64,000 nucleotides of DNA, from NCBI GenBank assembly GCA_006218035.1, contig VBWC01000004.1:97537-161536 (forward strand), written 5' to 3'. Shown piece by piece: positions 29,451 to 41,296 of this stretch. The stretch is from Gammaproteobacteria bacterium (GTDB taxonomy: Bacteria; Pseudomonadota; Gammaproteobacteria; VBWC01). A program made the position numbers and the translations under genes. The number at the start of each line of letters is the position of its first letter. Positions within the stretch are counted from its first letter, which is position 1. The notes beneath the pieces were generated by a model. That model saw nothing but the letters and a program-made list of their open reading frames with translations, was not told the DNA's origin and searched no databases.

Positions 29451-31184
29451 TTACTTGTCGAAGCGCCGGATGGTCTCGATCAGCAGCTTGTCCTTCGGGG
29501 AGACATCCAGCGCCCGTTTCCAGACGTCGCGCGCCGCCTGCTGGTTACCGGTGACCCAGAGCACTTCGCCGAGATGCGCCGCGATCTCCGAGTCCGGACT
29601 GGCGTCCAGCGCGCGCCGCAGATTGGTGATGGCCTCTTCGTGCCGGCCGAGCCGGTACAGCACCCATCCATAGCTGTCGAGGATGTAGTAATCGCCGGGT
29701 CTGATCTCCAGCGCGCGCGCAATGTAATTCAACGCGTCCTGATAACGGGTGGTGCGATCCGCCAGCACGTAGCCGAGCGCATTCAGCGCCGACGCGTTGT
29801 CGGGCTCTTGTTTCAGCACCTGCAACAGATCCTTCTCAACCATATCGAGTCTGTCGACCTTGTCGGCGGCCATCGCGCGCGCGAACAACAGGTCCGGGTT
29901 GGCCGGCATGCTTTCCAGCGCTGCGTTATAGACCTCGATCTCTTCATTGTAGCTGCCGCTTTCATGCAGCAGACTGCCTTCGGTCAGGTAAACGCGCAGC
30001 CGGTCTGCCGGACTGGTAGTCGTAATATTTTGCAAGCGGCTGCGGGCACCGTCGAGGTCGCCCTTTTTCGCGAGCGCAAAGGCAATGCCGAGCTGCGCCT
30101 CAAGATAGTACTGGCCGTTCTCGATGACATCGAACCAGGAAATTGCGCTGTCGTACTGCTCACGCAACGTCGCGACGCGTCCGAGGTAATAACTGGTTTC
30201 CAGCACCTGGATGCCTTCACGATTCAGCTTCAGCAGATTCTCCTCGGCCTCGTCGAGACGATCGAACTGAAACGACAGTACCGCGTAGGTAAACAGGATA
30301 TCCGGGTTATCCGGCGCCTTGCGGATCAGGATATCGTACTGCCGGTAAGCCTCCTCGAAACGCTGCTTGCCCACCAGCGCACGCGCGTACGTCAAACGCA
30401 CGTTCAGATCGTCGGGATACCGTTTCAGCGCGTCCTGCAGATAGGCCAGCAGTCCGGTGATATCGCCTTTCATCTGCAGAATTCTGGCGCGCAGCAAAAT
30501 CGCGCGCGATGAATCGGGTTGTATGCCGAGCAAGCGGTCGACGGTCCGCTCCGCTACCTCCAGCTGACCGGCATTGACCGCGAGAAAACTGTACGCGTAC
30601 AGTGCCGACGGATCGTCCTGCCGGCCTTCGATCAGGCGTTGCATCAACTCAAGCGTCATCTGTTTGTTGCGCTCGCGGGCAAGCAGCGAGGCGACCATCA
30701 TGTAGCCTTTGTCCGGACGCGACTCGCCCAGCGCCAGTAGCGCCTGCAGTTGCTCGAACGCGGCGTCATATTGCTGCTGCCGGACATAAATACTCGCCAG
30801 AAACTCGTGCGCCTGGATTTCGCCCGGGTCCAGCTCAAGCCACAGCACACCGGCAACGCGTGCCGATTCGTCGTCACCGGCCAGCGCCGCCGCGCGCGTG
30901 GCCAGCTCGGCCAGGCGGCGATCGCGCGTCTGCTTCGCGAGTTGCAGATAGAAATCGGCGGCGACCTGAAACTGGCCGCGCTGCACGGCGATATCCGCCG
31001 CCGTCATCTGATAAACGATGTCCGACGACAGCGCTACCGGCGGCAGCGGCGCCTGCTGGGGCCGCGCAAAATGACTGGCATCCGGCGCAATCATGGGTTT
31101 CCGGGGTCCGGTCGCACACGCGCCCAGCAGACCCGTCAATACGACCAGTGACAATATGCGGCTCAACAACGGCTCTATTCTCAT
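29451..31184 (-). CDS. Tetratricopeptide-repeat lipoprotein
   Basis: A lipoprotein with a signal peptide ending in LTGLLGAC (lipobox) and at least ten TPR-like helical pairs across residues 60-560, for example PDNASALNALGYVLADRTTRYQDALNYI in segments. The ATG at 31184 is chosen because the lipoprotein signal starts there; the upstream open frame is not conserved in type. The gene lies between hemA and lolB as in Pseudomonas (PA4667 position). Role unknown; a periplasmic scaffold at the outer membrane is likely. Confidence 0.85.
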   Translation of the reverse strand: MRIEPLLSRILSLVVLTGLLGACATGPRKPMIAPDASHFARPQQAPLPPVALSSDIVYQMTAADIAVQRGQFQVAADFYLQLAKQTRDRRLAELATRAAALAGDDESARVAGVLWLELDPGEIQAHEFLASIYVRQQQYDAAFEQLQALLALGESRPDKGYMMVASLLARERNKQMTLELMQRLIEGRQDDPSALYAYSFLAVNAGQLEVAERTVDRLLGIQPDSSRAILLRARILQMKGDITGLLAYLQDALKRYPDDLNVRLTYARALVGKQRFEEAYRQYDILIRKAPDNPDILFTYAVLSFQFDRLDEAEENLLKLNREGIQVLETSYYLGRVATLREQYDSAISWFDVIENGQYYLEAQLGIAFALAKKGDLDGARSRLQNITTTSPADRLRVYLTEGSLLHESGSYNEEIEVYNAALESMPANPDLLFARAMAADKVDRLDMVEKDLLQVLKQEPDNASALNALGYVLADRTTRYQDALNYIARALEIRPGDYYILDSYGWVLYRLGRHEEAITNLRRALDASPDSEIAAHLGEVLWVTGNQQAARDVWKRALDVSPKDKLLIETIRRFDK

Positions 31185-31609
31185 GACTTGATCATTACCT
31201 TTCCGGCCATCACCGAGGGGCCGGTTCGGCGCCACCGGCAACGCCTGATGCGCGGCAACGACAGTTGGCTTTTCAGCCGGCTGAATAAAACGAAATTTCC
31301 TAAATAACAGTAGCCTACCGCCTGCGGTAAATGCAAGTTGCTGGCCAGTCTCGATGCAAAGAAAGCTGGCCCGGTCGCTTCGCGACACATTACCGTGTCC
31401 GCTCTGTCGTCTCGTTATGGTAAACCTTTATAGCGGCCGACGCGCCACAATCCCCGCGTGCCACAGCCCGTTCGTCATCGCCGGCCGCAGACGAGGCGCT
31501 GCGTCTGCGACGCAAACTCCTCTTTTTTCGCAATTATTCGCTATACTTGGCAGGTTTCGATAGTCGATACTTCGTGCTGCCACCATCGCTGCGGTTCTTT
31601 AGCTAATTG
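31185..31609. promoter_or_regulatory. Divergent intergenic region between the TPR lipoprotein and hemA
   Basis: No gene is seen in 425 bases. A TATACT hexamer at 31542-31547 is a plausible -10 for hemA, but no good -35 was found at 16-18 bases. The T-rich stretch TCTTTTTTCG precedes it. Nothing else is recognised. Confidence 0.3.
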
Positions 31610-32872
31610 ATGCCTTTATTTGCAGTCGGGATCAACCATAAAACGGCGCCGGTCGACATCCGCGAGAAGGTCGCGTTTGAACCGTCGCGTGTTCCGGAGG
31701 CGTTGCTGGACCTCCGGGCGCAGACCCGTGTCAGCGAAGCCGCGATTCTGTCGACCTGCAACCGCACCGAGGTGGTTTGCTGTGCCGACCAGAGCAGCGG
31801 CGACACCATCATTGACTGGTTCCGCCACTATCACGGTTTGCAGCCGGAAGACGTCAATCCCTACGTCTACGTTCATCCGGAGCAGTTCGCTGTCCAGCAT
31901 TTGATGCGCGTCGCGAGCGGGCTCGATTCGCTGGTACTCGGCGAACCGCAGATTCTCGGGCAGCTCAAGGACGCCTACACCACGGCAAAAAAGGCCGGCA
32001 CCGTCGGCATCATGCTTAATCGTCTGTTCCAGCATACGTTTTCGGTGGCCAAACAGGTGCGCACGGATACGGCGATAGGCGCCAGCCCGGTATCCGTCGC
32101 GTTCGCGGCGGTCAATCTTGCCAAACAGATTTTCGGCGATTTTCCGTCGCAGTCGGCGCTGATGATAGGCGCCGGTGAAACCATCGAACTCGCCGCGCGG
32201 CATCTGCACGAAAACGGTATCGGTCGGTTGATCATCGCCAACCGTACCGTGGAACGCGCCCATGCGCTGGCCGCCGAGTTCAATGGTGTCGCGATCACGC
32301 TGGCCGAGATACCTGACCACCTGGCCGAGGTCGATATCGTGATTTCCTCTACCGCAAGCACCTTGCCGATCCTCGGCAAGGGCGCCGTCGAAAGCGCCCT
32401 CAAGGCGCGCCGGCACAAGCCCATGCTGATGGTGGACATCGCCGTGCCGCGCGATATCGAACCGGAGGTCGCCGATCTCGAGGACGTGTACCTGTACACA
32501 GTGGACGATCTGCGCGAAATCATCGACGAGAACATCCGCTCCCGGCAGGAGGCGGCGCAACAGGCCGAGGAGATCATCGACACGCAGGTCGCGCATTTCA
32601 TGACGTGGCTGCAATCGCTCGGCGCCGTCGCGACGATCCAGTCCTACCGCCACTGGGCCGAACGTACGCGGGACGTCGAGGTCGGCAAGGCGCTGCGTGC
32701 GCTCGCCCGGGGCGAAGCGCCGGACGCGGTACTCAACGAATTCGCGCGTCTCATTACCAACAAACTGACCCACGTTCCGACAACGCGCCTGCGGCACTCC
32801 GCCGCCGCTGGCCAGGAAGACCTGCTGAAGATCGCCCATCATCTGTTCGATATCAACGACCCCGAAAACTAG
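31610..32872 (+). CDS. hemA: Glutamyl-tRNA reductase
   Basis: First step of C5-pathway heme synthesis: NADPH reduction of Glu-tRNA to glutamate-1-semialdehyde. The 420-residue protein has the catalytic Cys50 in ILSTCNRTEV, the GLDSLVLGEPQILGQ segment and an NADP-binding domain with IGAGETIELAARHL. The C-terminal dimerisation helix is intact. ATG at 31610 is preferred to the TTG one codon upstream. prfA follows six bases after the stop, as in many gammaproteobacteria. Confidence 0.97.
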   Translation: MPLFAVGINHKTAPVDIREKVAFEPSRVPEALLDLRAQTRVSEAAILSTCNRTEVVCCADQSSGDTIIDWFRHYHGLQPEDVNPYVYVHPEQFAVQHLMRVASGLDSLVLGEPQILGQLKDAYTTAKKAGTVGIMLNRLFQHTFSVAKQVRTDTAIGASPVSVAFAAVNLAKQIFGDFPSQSALMIGAGETIELAARHLHENGIGRLIIANRTVERAHALAAEFNGVAITLAEIPDHLAEVDIVISSTASTLPILGKGAVESALKARRHKPMLMVDIAVPRDIEPEVADLEDVYLYTVDDLREIIDENIRSRQEAAQQAEEIIDTQVAHFMTWLQSLGAVATIQSYRHWAERTRDVEVGKALRALARGEAPDAVLNEFARLITNKLTHVPTTRLRHSAAAGQEDLLKIAHHLFDINDPEN

Positions 32873-32878
32873 ACAGCC

Positions 32879-33961
32879 GTGAAAGCGTCCATACAGAGCA
32901 GGCTGGACCAGCTCACCGAGCGGCTGGAGGAATTGAGCGCCTTGCTCGCTGACCCTGGAACAATCCAGAACCAGAACTCGTTCCGCTCGCTGTCGCAGGA
33001 ATACGCGCAACTCGACCCTGTCGTCAGTATCTACCGGCGCTACCGCTCGATTATCAGCGACATCGACAGTGCCAATGAAATGCTGGCCGACGGCGACACC
33101 GGTGTGCGCAACATGGCCGAAGAGGAATTGAAGACACTGCGTCAGCGCGCGGCCGAACTTGAGCAGGAGTTGCAGAAACAATTATTGCCGAGCGATCCAC
33201 ATGACAGCAGCAACATCTTTCTGGAAATCCGCGCCGGTACCGGCGGCGACGAGGCCGCGCTGTTTGCGGGGGACCTGTTCCGTATGTATTCACGCTACGC
33301 GGAACGCCGCGGCTGGCAGGTCGAGACGCTCAGCGACAGTCCCGGCGAGCACGGCGGCTATAAGGAAATCATCCTGCGTGTCATCGGCCAGGGCGCCTAC
33401 TCGCGCCTGAAATTTGAATCCGGCGGCCACCGCGTGCAACGGGTGCCGCAAACCGAGGCGCAGGGCCGCATCCATACCTCCGCCTGCACCATCGCGGTGA
33501 TGCCGGAGGTCAGTGAAATCGACAAGGTCGACATCAACCCGGCGGACCTGCGCATCGACACCTATCGTTCCTCCGGCGCCGGCGGCCAGCATGTCAACAA
33601 AACGGACTCGGCAATCCGCATCACGCACCTGCCCAGCGGCATCGTCGTCGAGTGCCAGGAAGAGCGCTCGCAGCACAAGAACCGCGCGAAGGCGATGTCG
33701 CTGTTAAGCGCGAAACTGCTCGCCGCGCAGCGCAACGCGCAGATTGCCGAGCAGGCGGCCACACGCAAGATGCTGGTCGGCAGCGGTGACCGGTCCGAGC
33801 GCATACGCACCTACAATTTCCCGCAGGGCCGCTGCACCGACCATCGCATCAATCTGACCCTCTACAAACTCGATTCCGTCATGTCCGGAAATCTCGACGA
33901 CGTCATCGCCCCGCTGATCAACGAGCATCAGGCCGAACTGCTGGCCGAACTGGGCGTATAG
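32879..33961 (+). CDS. prfA: Peptide chain release factor 1
   Basis: Recognises UAA and UAG stop codons. The 360-residue protein starts at GTG ([12 protein letters not shown]). GGQ is at residues 235-237 within [20 protein letters not shown]. The PxT anticodon-like motif falls within domain 2. Its intact state bears on the amber codons seen elsewhere in the window: RF1 should read them as stops. PrmC, the methylase of the GGQ glutamine, is the next gene with no gap. Confidence 0.97.
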   Translation: MKASIQSRLDQLTERLEELSALLADPGTIQNQNSFRSLSQEYAQLDPVVSIYRRYRSIISDIDSANEMLADGDTGVRNMAEEELKTLRQRAAELEQELQKQLLPSDPHDSSNIFLEIRAGTGGDEAALFAGDLFRMYSRYAERRGWQVETLSDSPGEHGGYKEIILRVIGQGAYSRLKFESGGHRVQRVPQTEAQGRIHTSACTIAVMPEVSEIDKVDINPADLRIDTYRSSGAGGQHVNKTDSAIRITHLPSGIVVECQEERSQHKNRAKAMSLLSAKLLAAQRNAQIAEQAATRKMLVGSGDRSERIRTYNFPQGRCTDHRINLTLYKLDSVMSGNLDDVIAPLINEHQAELLAELGV

Positions 33962-34828
33962 ATGATGGTGCCACTGACGGCCGGAAACCTGCAGACCGTC
34001 AGCGCCGCGCTGGCACAGGCGGCCGCGCGAATCACCGTCAGCGCTACGCCGCGACTGGACGCGGAACTGTTGCTTGCCGCGGCGCTCGGCATATCGCGCA
34101 CGCAGTTGCGCACCTGGCCGGACCGGCAGGTCAGTTCGGCCGCCGCCGCCGGGTTCGACGCAATGATCACGCGCCGCGCCGCCGGCGAACCGGTCGCCTA
34201 TCTGCTGGGCCAGCAGGAATTCTGGTCATTGCCGCTGCGCGTAACGAACGCGACGCTGGTGCCGCGTCCGGAAACCGAATTGCTGGTAGAACAGGCGCTC
34301 GCCAGAATGCCGCGGGATGTCACGGTGACGGCGGCGGATATTGGTACCGGTTCGGGCGCGATTGCCCTGGCGCTGGCGCATGAACGGCCGCACTGCCAGG
34401 TCGTCGCGACGGACTGTTCGCGGGCCGCACTCGACGTGGCAACGGAGAACGCGGCGCGACTGGGTGTCGGCAACATCCGTTTTGTCGAAGGCTCGTGGTT
34501 CGAACCGCTGGCCGGAGGGCGCTTTGCAGTCATCGTATCGAATCCGCCGTATGTCGCACCGGACGACCCGCATCTGCAACAGGACGGGCTGCGTTTCGAG
34601 CCACCCACCGCGCTGATCGCCGCGGACAACGGACTCGCCGGCCTGCGCGCGATCATCACGACGGCGCCCCGGCATCTCGAACCCGGCGGCTGGCTGCTGC
34701 TGGAGCACGGCTACCGGCAGGGCGATGCTGTCAGGTCGCTGCTGGCGGGCCGCGGCTACCGCGGCATCGAGACCGTCAACGATGGCGCCGGCAGCGAGCG
34801 CGTTACCATGGCGCTATTCGATTTATGA
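33962..34828 (+). CDS. prmC: Release factor glutamine methyltransferase PrmC
   Basis: Methylates the GGQ glutamine of release factors using SAM. The 288-residue protein has the N-terminal helical domain, the SAM loop IGTGSGAIALALA and the catalytic NPPY at about residue 194 (VIVSNPPYVAPDDPHL). ATG ATG directly follows the prfA stop codon. Its own stop overlaps the start of the JAMM gene (ATGA), so the two are probably co-translated. Confidence 0.96.
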   Translation: MMVPLTAGNLQTVSAALAQAAARITVSATPRLDAELLLAAALGISRTQLRTWPDRQVSSAAAAGFDAMITRRAAGEPVAYLLGQQEFWSLPLRVTNATLVPRPETELLVEQALARMPRDVTVTAADIGTGSGAIALALAHERPHCQVVATDCSRAALDVATENAARLGVGNIRFVEGSWFEPLAGGRFAVIVSNPPYVAPDDPHLQQDGLRFEPPTALIAADNGLAGLRAIITTAPRHLEPGGWLLLEHGYRQGDAVRSLLAGRGYRGIETVNDGAGSERVTMALFDL

Positions 34829-35262
34829 CTACCGACTCGACACCACGCTCAAGAACGACGGCTGTCAGGCTACCGCGCGCCCTCGTTAATCAGTTGCTTA
34901 ATCACGCGCAGCTGGCGGGGAATGCCGAGGTATGCGGACTGATCGGCAGCAGCGGCGGTATTCCGGAGCGTTGTTACCCGGTCGCCAATATCGCCGCCGA
35001 ACCGGCCACCCGCTACGACATGGATCCGCGCGGCCAGATCGATGCGCTGCGCGCCATGCGTGAACACGGCGAGGAATTGTTCGCAATCTACCATTCGCAT
35101 CCGACGTCACCGGCGGTGCCGTCGGCTATCGATCGCGACGCCGCGAATTATCCCGATACGCTTTATCTGATCGTATCGCTCGTCACGAAAGGCGTGCTGG
35201 ACTTGCGTGGGTACTACATCAGAGACAACAGCGTACTGGCGGCAGAACTTGAAATCGGTTGA
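34825..35262 (+). CDS. JAMM/MPN metalloprotease-like protein
   Basis: A 145-residue single-domain protein with the full JAMM zinc motif: Glu in AEVCGLIG and HSHPTSPAVPSAID (HSH-x7-S-x2-D). Such bacterial proteins resemble Mec+/CysM-type JAMM peptidases that trim sulfur-carrier proteins at a C-terminal Gly-Gly, or isopeptidases. The ATG overlaps the prmC stop. No sulfur-carrier or ThiF-like gene is adjacent, so the substrate is not evident. Confidence 0.85.
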   Translation: MTTDSTPRSRTTAVRLPRALVNQLLNHAQLAGNAEVCGLIGSSGGIPERCYPVANIAAEPATRYDMDPRGQIDALRAMREHGEELFAIYHSHPTSPAVPSAIDRDAANYPDTLYLIVSLVTKGVLDLRGYYIRDNSVLAAELEIG

Positions 35263-35277
35263 CGCCGTTGCGCCCGA

Positions 35278-36714
35278 TCAGCCCGACAGCTTCTTTTTGA
35301 GGATATCGTTGACCTGGCCGGGATTCGCCTTGCCCTGCGTCGCCTTCATTACCTGGCCGACGAAAAAGCCGAACAGCTTGTCCTTGCCCGATCGATAGGC
35401 GGCCAGCTGTTCCGGGTTCTGCTGCATCACCTCATCAATAACCTGTTCGATCGCCGCGGTATCGGTCACCTGGGTGAGGCCTTTTGCCGCGATCACCGCA
35501 TCGGCATCGCCCTCGCCGTTCCACATCGCCTCGAACACCTGCTTGGCGAGCTTGCCGGAAATCGTGTTGTCGGCGATACGCCGGATCATCCCCCCCAGCA
35601 TCGCCGCGGTGACCGGGCTCTGCGTGACATCGAGCCCGTACTTGTTCAGCGCCCCCAGCAACTCGCCGGTGACCCAGTTGGCGGACAGCTTGGCGTCACC
35701 GCCGGAGGTTTTTTCGGTCGCCTCGAAGAAATCGGCCAGTTCGCGGCTCGCGGTCAGCACGCCTGCCTCGTAGGGCGTCAGGCCATACTCGTAGACAAAC
35801 CGGCCGCGCTTCTCGTCGGGCAACTCCGGTAACGTCTGGCGCACCTGCTCGATAAATTCCTCGCTGATCTCGACCGGCAGCAGATCGGGATCGGGGAAAT
35901 AGCGGTAATCGTTCGCCTGTTCCTTGCTGCGCATCGGGCGCGTCTCGTCGGCCGCGGAGTCGTACAGCCGGGTTTCCTGGATAACCGTGCCGCCACCTTC
36001 AATCAGCGCGATCTGCCGTTCGATCTCGTGATTGATCGCACGCTCGATATAGCGGAACGAATTGAGATTCTTGATCTCGGCGCGCGTGCCGAACGTCGCC
36101 TGCCCCCGCGGGCGCACCGAGACGTTCGCGTCGCAACGGAACGAACCTTCCTGCATGTTGCCGTCGGATATTTCGAGGTAACGTACCAGCGTGTGGATCT
36201 TCTTCATGTAAGCGGCGGCCTCGGCGGCGGAGCGCATGTCCGGCTCGGAGACGATCTCCAGCAGCGGCGTGCCGGCGCGGTTCAGATCGATGCCGGTCAG
36301 ACCGTGAAAGTCCTCATGCAGCGACTTGCCGGCGTCCTCTTCCAGATGCGCGCGCGTGATGCCTATCGTCTTGCTCTCGTTGTCACCGAGCTGCACCTCG
36401 AGCGTGCCATGCTCGACGACCGGCAGTTCGTACTGGCTGATCTGGTAGCCCTTGGGCAGATCGGGATAGAAGTAGTTTTTGCGCGCAAACACCGAACGGC
36501 GCGCGACATTCGCGTTGACCGCCAGACCGAACTTCACGGCCATGCGCACGGCCGCCTCGTTCAGCACCGGCAGTACGCCGGGGAAGGCGAGATCGACCGC
36601 GCAGGCCTGCGTGTTCGGCGGCGCGCCATACGCAGTCGCCGCGCCGGAAAAGATCTTGCTCTGCGTGGCCAGCTGGACGTGTATTTCCAGCCCGATGACG
36701 GTTTCCCATTCCAT
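35278..36714 (-). CDS. gatB: Aspartyl/glutamyl-tRNA amidotransferase subunit B
   Basis: tRNA-binding subunit and kinase of GatCAB, which converts misacylated Glu-tRNA-Gln or Asp-tRNA-Asn to the correct amide. The protein starts [15 protein letters not shown] (478 residues) with the cradle domain, then a helical YqeY-like tail ([13 protein letters not shown]). ATG at 36714 matches homologues; the upstream TTG start is not conserved. The gene begins 13 bases after the gatA stop. Confidence 0.96.
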   Translation of the reverse strand: MEWETVIGLEIHVQLATQSKIFSGAATAYGAPPNTQACAVDLAFPGVLPVLNEAAVRMAVKFGLAVNANVARRSVFARKNYFYPDLPKGYQISQYELPVVEHGTLEVQLGDNESKTIGITRAHLEEDAGKSLHEDFHGLTGIDLNRAGTPLLEIVSEPDMRSAAEAAAYMKKIHTLVRYLEISDGNMQEGSFRCDANVSVRPRGQATFGTRAEIKNLNSFRYIERAINHEIERQIALIEGGGTVIQETRLYDSAADETRPMRSKEQANDYRYFPDPDLLPVEISEEFIEQVRQTLPELPDEKRGRFVYEYGLTPYEAGVLTASRELADFFEATEKTSGGDAKLSANWVTGELLGALNKYGLDVTQSPVTAAMLGGMIRRIADNTISGKLAKQVFEAMWNGEGDADAVIAAKGLTQVTDTAAIEQVIDEVMQQNPEQLAAYRSGKDKLFGFFVGQVMKATQGKANPGQVNDILKKKLSG

Positions 36715-36727
36715 GATGACTACGGCC

Positions 36728-38185
36728 TCACTCGCCAAATTCCGCGGGCGCGCGCGTATGCCAGTCGGTGACCTGCTGGTACCGATGGGCGATGTTCAGC
36801 AGGCGCGCCTCGTCAAAATAATTGCCGATGATCTGCAGACCGACCGGCCGGCTGGCGCAAAAGCCAGCCGGTATCGACATGCCGGGCAGGCCGGCCAGAT
36901 TCACCGCGATCGTGTAGATATCGGACAGGTACATCGTCACCGGATCGTCGGTCTTTTCGCCGATGTTGAAGGCCACCGTCGGCGATGCCGGCCCCATGAT
37001 CACATCGACCTTCCTGAAGGCGTCGCTGAAATCCTGGCTCATCAAGCGCCGGATCTTCTGTGCCTTGAGGTAATAGGCATCGTAATAGCCGGCCGACAGC
37101 ACGTAGGTGCCGATCATGATGCGGCGCTTGACCTCGGCGCCAAACCCCTCGCCGCGCGAGCGTTTGTAAAGATCCTCGAGATCCCGTGGCTTGTCACAGC
37201 GATGGCCGAAACGCACGCCGTCAAAACGCGACAGATTCGACGAGCATTCGGCCGGCGCGATCACATAGTAAACCGGCACGGCCAGCGCGCTGTTCGGCAG
37301 ACTGATGTCCACCACCTCGGCGCCGAGCTTGCGGTATTCCCGTAGCGCGGCATCAATAACACCGGCGACACCACTATCGAGTCCGTCACCGAAGTATTCG
37401 CGTGGCAGACCGATTTTCAGACCCTGTAACGGTTCGGCCAGTGTCTTCGTATAATCCGGCACCGGCCGGTCGACGCTGGTGGAATCGCGCGGATCGTATC
37501 CGGCCATGACGCCGAGCATGACGGCGGCATCTTCGGCGCTGCGCGTCATCACGCCGCCCTGGTCAAGACTCGACGCAAACGCAATCATGCCGTAACGCGA
37601 AACACGGCCGTAGGTCGGCTTGATGCCGGTGATACCGCACAACGCGGCGGGCTGGCGTATCGAGCCGCCGGTATCGGTGCCGGTCGCGCCTGGCGCGAAC
37701 CGCGCCGCCACCGCCGCCGCCGAACCGCCGGACGACCCGCCCGGCACCGCGGCAAGATCCCACGGATTGCGCACCGGTCCGTAGAAACTGGTTTCGTTCG
37801 ACGAACCCATTGCGAATTCGTCCATATTGGTCTTGCCGAGCAGTACCGCACCGGCGGCGTTGAATTTCTCCACCGTGGTGGCGTCGTAGGGCGCGATAAA
37901 ATTGTCCAGCATGCGCGAACCGCAACTGGTGCGGATGCCGGCGGTACAGAAAATATCCTTCTGTGCTACCGGGATGCCGGTCAACGGGCCGGCGCTCCCT
38001 TTGGCAAGCCGCTGATCCGCGGCGCGCGCCTGCGCAAGCGCCCGCTCATCGGTGACGGTAACAAAGCTGTTAAGACGCCCGTCCAGTCGCCGGATGCGCG
38101 CTAGCAGATGCCGCGTCAACTCGACGCTGGAAAACTTTCCGGCGCGCAGCGCCTGCGACAGCTCGACAATACTCTTGTTATGCAT
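36728..38185 (-). CDS. gatA: Aspartyl/glutamyl-tRNA amidotransferase subunit A
   Basis: Amidase subunit that releases ammonia from glutamine for GatB. The 485-residue protein has the amidase-signature triad: Lys76 in VAQKDIF, cis-Ser151 in GGSSGGS and nucleophile Ser175 in DTGGSIRQP. The length is typical. It lies second in gatC-gatA-gatB. Confidence 0.97.
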   Translation of the reverse strand: MHNKSIVELSQALRAGKFSSVELTRHLLARIRRLDGRLNSFVTVTDERALAQARAADQRLAKGSAGPLTGIPVAQKDIFCTAGIRTSCGSRMLDNFIAPYDATTVEKFNAAGAVLLGKTNMDEFAMGSSNETSFYGPVRNPWDLAAVPGGSSGGSAAAVAARFAPGATGTDTGGSIRQPAALCGITGIKPTYGRVSRYGMIAFASSLDQGGVMTRSAEDAAVMLGVMAGYDPRDSTSVDRPVPDYTKTLAEPLQGLKIGLPREYFGDGLDSGVAGVIDAALREYRKLGAEVVDISLPNSALAVPVYYVIAPAECSSNLSRFDGVRFGHRCDKPRDLEDLYKRSRGEGFGAEVKRRIMIGTYVLSAGYYDAYYLKAQKIRRLMSQDFSDAFRKVDVIMGPASPTVAFNIGEKTDDPVTMYLSDIYTIAVNLAGLPGMSIPAGFCASRPVGLQIIGNYFDEARLLNIAHRYQQVTDWHTRAPAEFGE

Positions 38186-38249
38186 GCTCGATTCCGGGCA
38201 ATATCGGCGGGCGCTCGTTCGGGATCACCCGGCCGACCGTCCATGCCGG

Positions 38250-38537
38250 TTATTCAATCACTTTGGGGACCAGATACAGGTGCGCCTCGACCGCCGGCGC
38301 AATGGACTGGAACCGGTCACGTTCATCGGTCTCTGTCACCCGGTCGGCGCGCAGCCGCTGCACGGCATCAAGCGGATGCGCCAGCGGCTTGATGTCGTCG
38401 GTGTCGACACGGTTCATCTGTTCAACCAACCCGAGAATATTCGAGAGATCGCGCGCGTATTGCGGGACCGCGTCACGGTCAATCGCCAGCCGGGCCAGAT
38501 GGGCGATTTTTTCCACGTCCGAACGCTCAAGACTCAT
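38250..38537 (-). CDS. gatC: Aspartyl/glutamyl-tRNA amidotransferase subunit C
   Basis: Small helical subunit that wraps GatA. The 95-residue protein begins [20 protein letters not shown] and ends with [28 protein letters not shown], the standard GatC pattern. GGAG lies eight bases before the ATG. It is first in the gatCAB operon and divergent from mreB, 129 bases away. Confidence 0.95.
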   Translation of the reverse strand: MSLERSDVEKIAHLARLAIDRDAVPQYARDLSNILGLVEQMNRVDTDDIKPLAHPLDAVQRLRADRVTETDERDRFQSIAPAVEAHLYLVPKVIE

Positions 38538-39716
<1,179 letters not shown>

Positions 39717-39792
39717 CGACCGCCAGCCAGACCGGCACGCGCGCGCCGGCCTCGATCAACCGGCGACGAACAGACTGTTCAAGAGGTGAGTT

Positions 39793-40725
39793 ATCAATCC
39801 TCTCTTTATTCAGGGTCCCTCCATCACCGCGCGCCTGATTCTCGCGTTGCTGGCCGCCACCTCGCTGATCATCCTCGACTACCGGCAGAATCACCTCGAA
39901 AGCGTCCGTGACGCACTGTCGGTGGTCGCGTATCCATTACAGCTTATCGTCAATCTGCCGCGCACCGTCGGTACCTGGGTGGATGAAAGCCTGACGACAC
40001 GCCAGACCCTGCAGGCGGACAATACCGGCCTGCGCGCGCAGAACCTGCTGCTCAATGTGCGGCTGCAGAAACTGGCGACACTGGAAAGCGAGAACATGCG
40101 GCTGCGCGAGTTGCTGGATTCTTCGTTCAAGATTAACGAACGCGTGCTCATCGCCGAGTTACTCGCCGTAGACCTGGACCCGTTCACCCGCCGGATCGTC
40201 ATCAACAAGGGCAGCCGTAACGGTGTCATCGAAGGCCAGACCGTGGTCGACGCCCACGGCGTCATCGGTCAGACGATACACGTCGGACCGTTGTCGAGTA
40301 TCGCGATGCTGATCACCGATCCGAGCCACGCACTGCCGATCCAGATCAATCGCAACGGCCTGCGCGCGGTACTCGTCGGTACCGGCGAGACCGACCGGCT
40401 GGAGCTGATGCATGTACCGAATACCGCGGACATCAAGGTGGGCGACCTGCTGGTCACCTCCGGGCTGGGCGGCCGGTTTCCGCCCGGTTACCCGGTGGCG
40501 CGCGTGACCGCGTTCCTGCCGGATCCACGTGAGCGGTTCGCCCAGGTTGCCGCGGAACCCATGGCCAGCATCGAGCAAAGCCGCGAGGTGTTGCTGGTCT
40601 GGTCGTCTGCCGAGACCGCGGCCGGCGACGCGCCCTGCGCACCGGACGATACGTCGTGCAACACCGCGCCGGAAGGCAGCGCGACGCCGCCCGCCGGCAC
40701 GACGCCGACGCCGGGCAGTCCGTAA
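39793..40725 (+). CDS. mreC: Rod-shape determining protein MreC (start codon unusual)
   Basis: Periplasmic scaffold of the elongasome, anchored by one N-terminal membrane helix, with a coiled coil (LRAQNLLLNVRLQKLATLESENMRL in segments) and beta domains. The conserved N terminus (NPLFIQGPSITARLILALL) is encoded from 39796, but no ATG, GTG or TTG lies in frame upstream of it: TGA is at 39787, then GTT, ATC. AGAGG sits six bases before ATC at 39793, so an ATC start is proposed. The next TTG (39847) would remove half of the membrane helix. From ATC the protein has 310 residues and a Pro/Thr-rich tail. Confidence 0.85.
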   Translation: MNPLFIQGPSITARLILALLAATSLIILDYRQNHLESVRDALSVVAYPLQLIVNLPRTVGTWVDESLTTRQTLQADNTGLRAQNLLLNVRLQKLATLESENMRLRELLDSSFKINERVLIAELLAVDLDPFTRRIVINKGSRNGVIEGQTVVDAHGVIGQTIHVGPLSSIAMLITDPSHALPIQINRNGLRAVLVGTGETDRLELMHVPNTADIKVGDLLVTSGLGGRFPPGYPVARVTAFLPDPRERFAQVAAEPMASIEQSREVLLVWSSAETAAGDAPCAPDDTSCNTAPEGSATPPAGTTPTPGSP

Positions 40726-41210
40726 TGCTGGTGCGGCGTAACGGCGGCTGGATAATCGTGCTGAGCTTTGTCGTCGCACTGCTGGTCACGATCGTGCCGT
40801 TGCCGGGCTGGGCCGGTTACCTGTGGCCGGAGTGGGTTGCGATCGTGCTTGTCTACTGGTGTATCGCGCTGCCCCACCGCGTCGGGGTCTTCGTCGGCTT
40901 CGGTGCCGGCCTGATGCTCGATGTGCTGGTCGGCACCGTGCTGGGTCAGCACGCCATGGGACTGTCGGTGGTTGCCTTTCTGTCGCAGAAGCTGCACCGC
41001 CGCATCCGCAATTTCCCGCTGTGGCAACAGGCGCTGACCGTGCTGTTGTTGATCGCGTTCCACAAACTGCTGATGGCCTGGGTGAACGGCTTTACCGGAC
41101 AACCGATGCACGGCGCGTTGTATTGGATATCACCGCTCGTTAGTATGCTGATCTGGCCGACGATGTTTTTGTTGTTGCGCGGCGTACGGCGGCGGTTTCG
41201 CGTGACCTAG
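40725..41210 (+). CDS. mreD: Rod-shape determining protein MreD
   Basis: Integral membrane partner of MreC. The 161-residue protein has five or six hydrophobic segments and the family motif GFGAGLMLDVLVGTVLGQHA. The ATG shares its A with the mreC TAA stop (TAATG), indicating coupled translation. mrdA follows after 86 bases. Confidence 0.93.
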   Translation: MLVRRNGGWIIVLSFVVALLVTIVPLPGWAGYLWPEWVAIVLVYWCIALPHRVGVFVGFGAGLMLDVLVGTVLGQHAMGLSVVAFLSQKLHRRIRNFPLWQQALTVLLLIAFHKLLMAWVNGFTGQPMHGALYWISPLVSMLIWPTMFLLLRGVRRRFRVT

Positions 41211-41296
41211 CACGACGTGCCGACGCAAACCTACCCCCGGCAGCATATCCCGGTCGCGACGCGACCCGCCGACCCTGAACTGACACAGGCCCCCTG

